Shown here piece after piece: positions 43,501-52,500 of a stretch of DNA of 64,000 bases (within the stretch, counting starts at the first letter, position 1; every line of letters begins with the position of its first letter). Below the pieces are notes generated by a model. That model did not search any database. It saw only the letters and a list, made by a program, of their open reading frames with translations, and was not told the DNA's origin. Origin of the DNA: Semisulcospira habei (lineage: Eukaryota; Mollusca; Gastropoda; Semisulcospiridae). Location: NCBI GenBank assembly GCA_036245525.1, contig BTPG01000005.1, forward strand, positions 121,797,279-121,861,278, written 5' to 3'. A program made the position numbers and the translations under genes.

Positions 43501-46500
43501 TCGAAACCGGGTTCAAGGGTACTGCCTGATCACATTAAAGCTTATAGATTTATTGCAGTGCTGTTTGATGGTGTCAGTCAAGACAGTCAAGCTGGTAACC
43601 CATGGTAACTTAGAAGGAAAACGGACGTATGGCTAGCGAAACAATGGTTGTCTCCCTCTATTCGCTACCGCTGTACAGCGGTAGCGAATCGAGGGAGACA
43701 ACCGCCGTTGTTTGCATCCCTACGTCACACGACCGAAATACTTTAGCGCAAACCGTACCATGTGGCCACACAGGGCAATTAGGTTACGCCCCCTTTTCAC
43801 ACACTGTTATCTGTTAGCCTCTTGCAGCATAAAACTATGAACGAAGAACTTTTCTGCCAAAACAAAAAATCCACGCGGAGCACATCACAGGAGAAGCTAT
43901 TTCAGCAATTCTTAAAAAAATTAAGAGTTAGCGTTTTTCACAACACTCAAATGCATTAAGTACCCCATGACAAAACTGTCGTCTGCAAACCTGCATACAA
44001 CCGTGCACATGCCCCAATTAGGCTCCCATGAACACACTAGGTCGACTAAAATTACCCAGATTTTGCTCTTTTTCACACCACCTGTCTTGCCTTTTGTTGC
44101 TCAAAACGCCAAAAAAGGCACACAATTGAAGTTTTACACCCTAAAAAAAATGGCAAAAAGGGAGGAAATTTTTTGAACTATTTCTGGCGGAAAAGTTACT
44201 ACATGCACCGGAAGCAATTGCCCTGTGTGGCCTGTGATCGTGATGCAAAAACCCTTGTAGCGACCAATGGCGGACTTTTTGTAGCCCTCTTTCTGACGCG
44301 TCTTGGATGCCAGTTTTGTCACGTTCTATAAAAGATCACCAAACGTTCTAAGTACAAAGTTACTTAGTGTTGTTCGAAACAACAGGCGCCCACTACTGGA
44401 GACGGCAACGTCATGAAATATTTTAAATTACGTCATAAGTCTATTATATATAAATATCTATTCCTTTTACGTCAGTCATGTCTGGCGCGATCCAGGTCAG
44501 TCGGAAGATTTCTTCTCGATTCCTTTACCAAAACGCTCGGTGGAGGAATGAAAACAAATACGTTATTGGTAGGGGCTTGCTGCACGGACCCTTAAAGGCC
44601 CCGCCACACATGCCGTTTGTGCCCCGATTTTGAAGCCGATTCCGATCCGATTGCGATCGGATGACGTCATATATCCGATCCGATCCCAATCGGCAGGGAA
44701 TCGGGTGTCTAGAACCTGCTCTATTTTTCCAATCCGAATCGGCCCCGATTGTAAGCTTCAACCAATCAGAGCGCGTCTCGCAAAGCATGTCGTTTCAGTT
44801 TGAAAATGGCGGAAGATCAGTACCACCTTCGTTGCCGATGTTTCGCCCGCCTCTTCCCGAATATGATGCAAAACTGCTGATAATGCAAGCACATCATCAT
44901 CACTGTCAAAACTAGCAGCCATTCGCTGAACAGGTACAACCTTGATCTTCGATTTAAACCGGTCGGCTAAAAAAAAGTCGGGGAATGTGTGGCACTGCAC
45001 ACGTTTTTGTAGTCCGGTCCGATCACTCACTGACACTCCGATTCGAAACTGCTCGAGAATCGGCCTCAAAATCGGGCATGTGTGGCGGGGCCTTGTGTAG
45101 GCCTTCGGGAGGTCAAAGGAACCACTGTAAAAATTTCCTTTGACCTCCCTCAGGCCTACAAGGGTCCGTGTAGCAAACCCCTGCGATCAATAACTTATAT
45201 TGTGTCGCTAGCCATATATGTTTTCCTTCTAAGTTACTACGCTAAACTGAGCTACGATTTAATTTATTTAAAAAAACGCCTTACCAGAATGCTTTTGATG
45301 CCAAAGTTGGGGCAGTGTGTTTTACACCGGTCTAGAATTTTCTTTATCTTTTCCTTTTCTTTGATTCGTTTAACCCTTTTCATCCTGATACACCCATTGT
45401 TTGAAATAAATTTGAATGATAATTCAAGGGTGGTGCCAGAATAGCTTGGCACCTGAGGGACCAAGATATTATGGCACCACCCTTGAACCGTAACAGTTGA
45501 TCTGTCTCCTAATCTGTGTTGTAGCCTTTATAGGACAATAAGCAAATTTTACAAAATCAACCTAGGGGTGTAATGGGTGAACAGACTTGGCAGTTGCAGC
45601 GTGTGTAAGCGGGCTTTGATTTTATAGTAACACGTCAGTGGCTGAAGTTGCGTTGTATTATGCATCACCACTTCTAAGTCTCCCTCACCTTCATTTTCTA
45701 TCCAGCCCCTCACAGCAGCCAAAGAAGGCCAGTCTGCTGGGGACGCCGTAGTGGAGGACCTGGCAATACAAACAGCGAACCGTCAGCTACGCCTGGTGCC
45801 ATTCATCTACTGCTTTCTGCGGGTGTGGGGCACGGCGCACTTTCTCTTCACTGAGTACCCCACCAAGCGGCACCTCAGAGCCTTCGACTGGCTTCTGGTT
45901 ATTAGGGTATGAATTGCTGTTCATATGCATTTGTGGACGTATCAGCGTCAGTGAGAGTTGTCTAGTGTATCCTTTATTAGTTTGATGGTACACGTATGTC
46001 TTTTTGTGCGTGAGCATGTTTTTTGTTGGTGTGTTCATTTTGTTATTTTATTTTTCTTGTATTTCTTGTTGCACGAGTGTGTATGTTAGGGAATGTATAT
46101 GTGTTGTAGAATGCAAGGATGTCGACATGTAGTTCTACTGACACGTATGTTAGTAGTACGTCATTTGTACGGCGCCTAGAACTTTTTTTAAAAATCGAAA
46201 GTATAGGCGCCTTAAAAGTATTATTATTATTATTCCCATTTTGTCCTGGGAAGGCAAAAGACAGTCAGCTCTGTCCATGTCAAATCAGTTTTGCGAAAAG
46301 CGAGACTGAGTTTCAGTCATTCTAATACAATGAAAATCTCTCTTTTCACGAAAATCGATGGGTAGGATTTCACAAACTGCAAACAACTAAACACAAAACA
46401 AAATATTTTCCATTTAGGCTGTCGGCGACAACTCCCAAGGGCTGGCCAACTGCTTACTGTTCTGCTTCACCACCGTCAAGATCCGGCGCATGATGGCACG

Positions 46501-49500
46501 CACCCAGCGCCGGTGTTGCAGCTGCTATAGCGCGTGGTGCCAGAAAACACAACGCCGCCTGGAGAATGAGAAGTGGATTCCACGGCCCATTGTGCGTATT
46601 TCCAGCAAGGTGAGCTTACATCCGTGCGAGCTGTACGACTGAGTGAAGAGAGTCTGAGTGGTTGAGTGGATGCCGCGGCGTGGCCGTCACTACCGAGAAA
46701 TGAGTGAACACGATCCGACTGCAAGAGACATTATAAGCGGTTATTGGTCGCAGGCGGGTTTAGTTAGTTATTAGGGTTTAATGCCGAGCAGGCAACCAAG
46801 GCCATCTCACGGCGGGAAGGGTAAAAATCTGGTCAGACAGACTAAAAGAAAGGTCTTAAGACATGATTTAAATATACCTTAAAAATATTTCAGGGCGCTA
46901 AATTAATGTCGCACAGGTCTTTAAAGAAAACGTTGACAGACTCTCAAAAAGGTCAAAATAATAGAAACATCATAGTCTATAAACGTTCAAATCTTATTAA
47001 AAATATGGCACTTTCTCAGAAAACTGAAGATCTTGTCCGGGGGCACATCCCGGAACAAAACCTTCATGGAGTCTGCTGTGAAATGTTTATACCTTGTGTC
47101 GATTAGATCAGCACAAGACAGCAAAAAGGCATAACACCATGGACGATCCTCGTGTTTTAGTAAATATGAGTGCGTAACATACGTGTGCCCGATGTGGAGC
47201 CGAGCAAGGACAGAATCCTCATGGCGGCTGCCGCAGCGATAAGGTAGACCGTCAGACAACTTAGGAAGGGCTTCATGCAGCTTGTTAGCTTCCTCTTTGT
47301 CCCACTCGGACTGCCACTCACGGGCTATGTACGCACTAATCACATGTCTAAAATCACTATAAACATGATTGATTGTACATTGCTTAACGTCCCGACAGCA
47401 ACAAGGCTTTCTCAGGACGTGCCTGCACTGCTTGTGAAGAAAAAACTAAACAGAACATTGAATGTATGTCGCCAGCCGGTCAAATACATTAAATAAACCT
47501 AACACATGGGGCCTAAATAAAGCTAAGACCATTTAGCAACACACATCCAATATCAAGAGCTACAGGCAGTGCAGACAGTAGGGAGAGTTTTAAAAAGGCA
47601 AATACAGGTGAATGGACAAAAGGTAGACAGAAACATATGCCCCAGAATAGAGAGAAAAACCCACCCTGTGGGGCTGACCAGGGTGACCCTGGGAACTAAA
47701 AAATACCTAACCCCACCCGAGTCCCCCAGGGCAAACCCGGGTGGGGTCACTATAAACAGTCTGTGTGTCAGGGACAGGGTCGTTGCGGGCATCGTTGGCA
47801 GCAGAATCTGCGATCCTGTTGCCTTCGATGCCCACATGCCCTGGAACCCAAATAAAAAGGATGTCATAATATTCCTTTATCAAGTCTGCGTAAAGCTCTC
47901 TGATCTGCACCAGCAGTGGGTGGTCATTTCCCGTGCCCTGAAAAGCCTGCAAGGCAGAAAGAGAGTCAGACAGAATCAGGAAGTTCCTTTCTCTAGATCG
48001 ATAAGCATGCTTGAGTGCCAGCAAAACCGCCTGCAGTTCTGCACTAAATACAGATGAGTGGTCTGGGAGGCGGTGCTTAAATAGGCGTTTAGGATGGCGA
48101 GAGGACACTGCAGCCGCAGCCACTCTCCCATCCTCAGACTTTGATCCATCCGTATAGATACGACAATAGCCAGGAAAAAATGAAAAGAGTTCATTGAGGC
48201 TCTGTTGGTACATGGCTGGTGGGGAAGAGTCTTTCTTGTGGGCAGTCAAGTCCAGCAAGATGTCAGGAACTGGTAAGAGCCAAGGTGGAGTGAGGTGTTG
48301 CAGGGATTCCGAAACTCTGTCCAGGTCCAGTCCGGCCGCCTGCAGATGAGGTCGGACACGGAAAGAAAGTGGACGGACAGCTCCCGGATGGGTATCGTAA
48401 ATATCTGCAAACGATGGTTTAAAAACACAATCATAGGCAGGATTGTCTGGATGGGCCTTCAGTTTCAGAACATAGCTGAGCATGAGGCGGATGCGGCGGA
48501 GCTTGAGAGAAGGCTCCCCTGCCTCGGCATACAGACTAGGAACTGGAGACGTCCTGAAGGCCCCAAGACATATCCGCAGACCCTGATGGTGAATCGTGTT
48601 CAGACGCTGTAGCACAGACTTGGAAGCTGAGCCATACACCACAGAGCCGTAATCCAGCTTGGACCGAACAAGGGCCCGGTACAGTCGAAGTAAGACAGTA
48701 CGGTCCGCACCCCAGTCAGTACGACCAACGACACGAAGAACGACGAGAGCCTTCTGACAAGAGGTTCTGAGGTAATTAATATGGTTGCGGAAGGTAAGTC
48801 TTTTGCCAAAGATGACCCCCAGAAACTTTGCCTCCCTGGCCACCTTAATTGGCACCCCAGCAATGCTCAGGCTAGGTTCTGAAAATTTTTTTGTCTGGTT
48901 AGTAAAATGCACACAGACTGTCTTGGAGGGCGAGAACTTGAATCCATTGAGAGACACCCACCGCTGGATGCGATCAACGGACAGCTGCAAGCGCCTCTCA
49001 AGGGACGCAAGGCCTCGACCACGTGCGCACAAAGCAAAGTCATCAACAAACAAAGAGCATTCAGAATCATCCTTGACGGCCTTTACAATGTTATTAATTT
49101 TAACACTAAATAAAACAGGAGATAGAATGCTGCCCTGCGGGACACCCATCTCCTGTTCAAAGGAGTCAGAGAGGGTGGAGCCCACACGGACATGGAACGA
49201 CCGGTTAGTCAAAAAATTGTGAATAGAAACGGGCGGGTGCCCTTTAAAACCCATGTCCAACAAGTCAGACATTATGCCATACTTCCAGGTAGTGTCATAT
49301 GCCTTCTCAAGATCGAAGAAAATTGTTGACAAAGCATCTCGAATAAATGATTCAAAGCGGACTAAATGGTCAGTTGTACTACGGAAGCGCCGAAAACCGC
49401 ACTGGAGGTTTGTGAGGAGACCCTGTGACTCAAGATGCCACACCAGGCGGGCATTGACCAGACGCTCCATAGTTTTACATAAACATGATGTCAAAGCGGT

Positions 49501-52500
49501 AGGCCGGTAGTTGCCCGGGTCGGAAGGATCCTTACCCGGCTTGGGGATCGGTACAACCACAGCCTGGCGCCAAGACGGTGGAAAATGGCCAGTTCTCCAG
49601 ATATGGTTAAAGTTGATGATTGTACATTGCTTAACGTCCCGACAGCAACAAGGCTTTCTCAGGACGTGCCTGCACTGCTTGTGAAAAAAAAACTAAACAG
49701 AAAATTGAATGTATGTCGCCAGCCGGTCAAATACATTAAATAAACCTACAACATGGGGCATAAATAAAGCTAAGACCATTTAGCAACACACATCCAACAT
49801 CAAGAGCTACAGGCAGTGCAGACAGTAGGGAGAGTTTTAAAAAGGCAAATACAGATGAATGGACCTCGGGTAGACAGAAACACATGCCCCAGAATAGAGA
49901 GAAAAACCCACCCTGTGGGGCTGACCAGGGTGACCCTGGGAACTAAAAAATACCTAACCCCACCCAAGTCCCCCAGGGCAGACCAGGGTGGGGAAGATAT
50001 GGTTAAAGGCTTTGAGAAGTACAAGAAGTGACCTCTCAGGCAGATGCATTAGGAATAGATAGTGGATGATATCTAGGCCAGCAGCAGAGTCATTACATTT
50101 CTGCAAGGCTTGCTGCAATTCTGATAATGTAAAAGGGACATTATAGTCTTCTGAGTTATCGGACTTAAAATCACAAATACGAGACTCTCGCTTCTCCTTC
50201 TCTCTCTCTCCGCCGTGAGATGGCCTTAGTCGCCTGCTCGGCGTTAAACCCAAATAACTAACTCCTTCTCTCTCTGGAAGAAAGGTGAATAATGCTCTGT
50301 TCAAGAATTATGGGCAATGGTGGTTGCAAGCAAATTGGCCACAGCTTTTTTATCTGTGACCAAGCTGGCACCATCTCTAAGATGGCCAACAGAAGCCGAG
50401 CCACCCCTGCCCCTAATTCTCCGAACAGCCTCCCATACTTTCTGGGACGGAGTCCGAGAAGTTAAAGATGAGAGAAGCGTCTCCAGGAAGCACGGCGTTC
50501 ACGTTTAAAAATGTAACGAGCTTTCGCCCTCTGTCTTTTAAAGGTTAAAATATTAACTTGCGACGGATTACGGAAAGCACGTCGCTGAGCACATTTGCGC
50601 GCTATTTGGGCCTTGCGGCACTCTTCGTTGAACCATGGTACTCTCGGCTTTCGAGGGACTGATGCGGAAGTTTTAGGGATGGTTTCTCCCGCTACGTCCA
50701 ACAAAATAGTAGTAAAAGAAGAAACAGGTTCTTCAGCTGACATGACCACCTCCTCTGTAATACGAGACTGACAGAGGGAGGCGAACAGAGGCCAGTTAGC
50801 TTTCTTTAGATTCCAGCGCCCCACCGGTGGATCCTCCCCACAGCTGACTAATGACAGGACTACTGGGAAGTGGTCACTACCACACAGGTCGTCGTGAACC
50901 TTCCAGTCAAAGTCCAGCATGAGAGAAGGATCACACACAGTGAGGTCTAGAACAGAACTAGATCCTGAACTTGAGTTAGAGTATGTAGGTGAGCCATCGT
51001 TAAAGACACATAGGTTAAGTTGAGAAAAAAAAAAAAATCTTCTAACATCTGACCTCTGCCATCATAGTGGTCACTACCCCAAAGGTGAGCGTGACCGTTA
51101 AAATCCCCCATGAGAATAAAGGGAGGGGGCAGTTGATCTACTAAATTAAAAAAAATCATTACTACAGACCCGCAGAGATGGTGGCAGGTAAATACTGCAT
51201 ATGGTTATGGTCTTCTTCAAGGTAACCCGAGCTGCGACAGCCTGAAGACAGGTGTCGATGCTAACGGGGCTACATAAAATTTGGCTACTAATGAGAAGAG
51301 CCACTCCACCCGAGCGCCTCTCCGAATCAGAGCCTTTATGTATAACGTTAAAACCATTAAAGGATACAAGGTCAGAAGTCTTCAGGTAAGTCTCCTGAAG
51401 AGATATTACTGAGGGGTTATAGCACTTGACTAAAAGACGTAATTCCTCAAAGTTAGCTTGAAAACCACGACAATTCCACTGAAGCAGAGAGTCCATGATT
51501 ATGTCTTATCTGGGGGTGCGGAGTTTTTTTCCCCCTTTTTCCTTTGCCTTGGAAGGAGTTGGAGAAACAGAGGGGGGCCGGCTCCCGGGCCTCCTCTGGT
51601 TCTTAGGAGATGAAGGGGGTGGAGCTGCCGCAGCATCGGCAACGACAACTTCCACTCCCTCCATCTGCTCCTCCAGTGCAGCATATTTGTTTTGAAGGGG
51701 GACATCAGTGTTCCCCTTCTGGGCCCGTGCGCACGGCGGTCCCATAGATTTCTTAGACTTCTGGTCCTGGGCAGCGTTCCTGCCGCTAGAGTTAGCGGCC
51801 TTAGAAGGCTGACCAGAGCCAGAAACCTTTGGCGTTGACAAACTAGCAGGTTTGGGTGGGGGCTGAGGCTTAGGGGCAGCAGAAGGCGGTGCCACCGGAC
51901 CGGTAGCGTCCGCCCTCTGCGTTCTCTGGCTCCTCGTCACCACCGGAGGAGGGTTACTCTAAAGGGGCGAGATGAGCCGAGGCTCCGCCCCCAACCAAAA
52001 AGTTGGGGTTTGACAAGAGAAGTCTCTGGTGGGGCGCTTGCCTGCCACCGCAGCACTGAAAGTATACACAGAGGTGTTATTTGAGTTTGGCGCAGCCTCA
52101 GCTGCACCAGGACCGTCAACCATTTTTTTGGCGTCCGCAAAGGACAGCCCCTTCTCCACACGCGCCTGCTGAATCTTGCACTCGGATATCCACCGAGGGC
52201 ACTTCTTTTCCGAAGCCATATGCCCCCCCCCCCCCCCCCCAGGCAATTCACACACAGGGGGATGGATGTGCAGGACTCAGCAGTGTCCGGCCTTAGTGCA
52301 GCGGGCGCATAGAGCCTCTGCCTGGCGGCATGTCTTCTGCCCATGGCCATACTTTTGGCACTTAAAGCACCGGTGGGGGAGAGGGACGTACCTTTTCACT
52401 TTTAGGGAGTAGTAACCTCCCCAGATGGTAGTAGGAGCGGTGGGGGTGCCAAACGTCAGGATGATGGTAGGGAGACGGATCTCCCGACCACCTCGTTTGG

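Larger units (their letters stand above)
43715..45215 (-). repeat. inverted copy of the E/U repeat, interrupted by two MITEs
   Basis: The unit U (CCTACGTCACACGACC ... GACGTCAGTCATGTCTGGCG) and hairpin E (GAGGAATGAAAACAAATACG, TAGGCCTTCGGGAGGTCAAA and complement) are the reverse complement of 53056-54480. MITEs interrupt U (43765-44231) and E (44596-45093). Confidence 0.7.
46987..51496 (-). pseudogene. LINE ORF2: endonuclease, reverse transcriptase, RNase H (interrupted)
   Basis: Starts MDSLLQWNCRGFQANFEELR at 51496. Endonuclease motifs: SLQETYLK, then after slippage near 51150 MGDFNGHAHLWGS, then GSDHFPVVLS. An A run near 51027 and two other shifts break it. RT: FTLSELQQALQKCNDSAAGL, then after the SINE at 49613-49994 PGNYRPTALTSCLCKTMERL, FFDLEKAYDTTW, GVPQGSILSPVLFS, SLFVDDFALCARG. 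RNase H: CRIYTDGSKSEDG, SAELQAVLLALKHA, LSDSLSALQAF, VPGHVGIEGNRIADSAAN. A second SINE (47366-47746) cuts off the C-terminal part, LARLHIGHTYVTHSYLLKHE, at 46987-47343. The RNase H domain is what places it in the I/Nimb group. Confidence 0.85.

Noticed and set aside
48295..49510. Plus-strand open frames opposite the LINE RT
   Set aside because: Antisense shadows of the LINE ORF2, which shows clear RT motifs on the minus strand.
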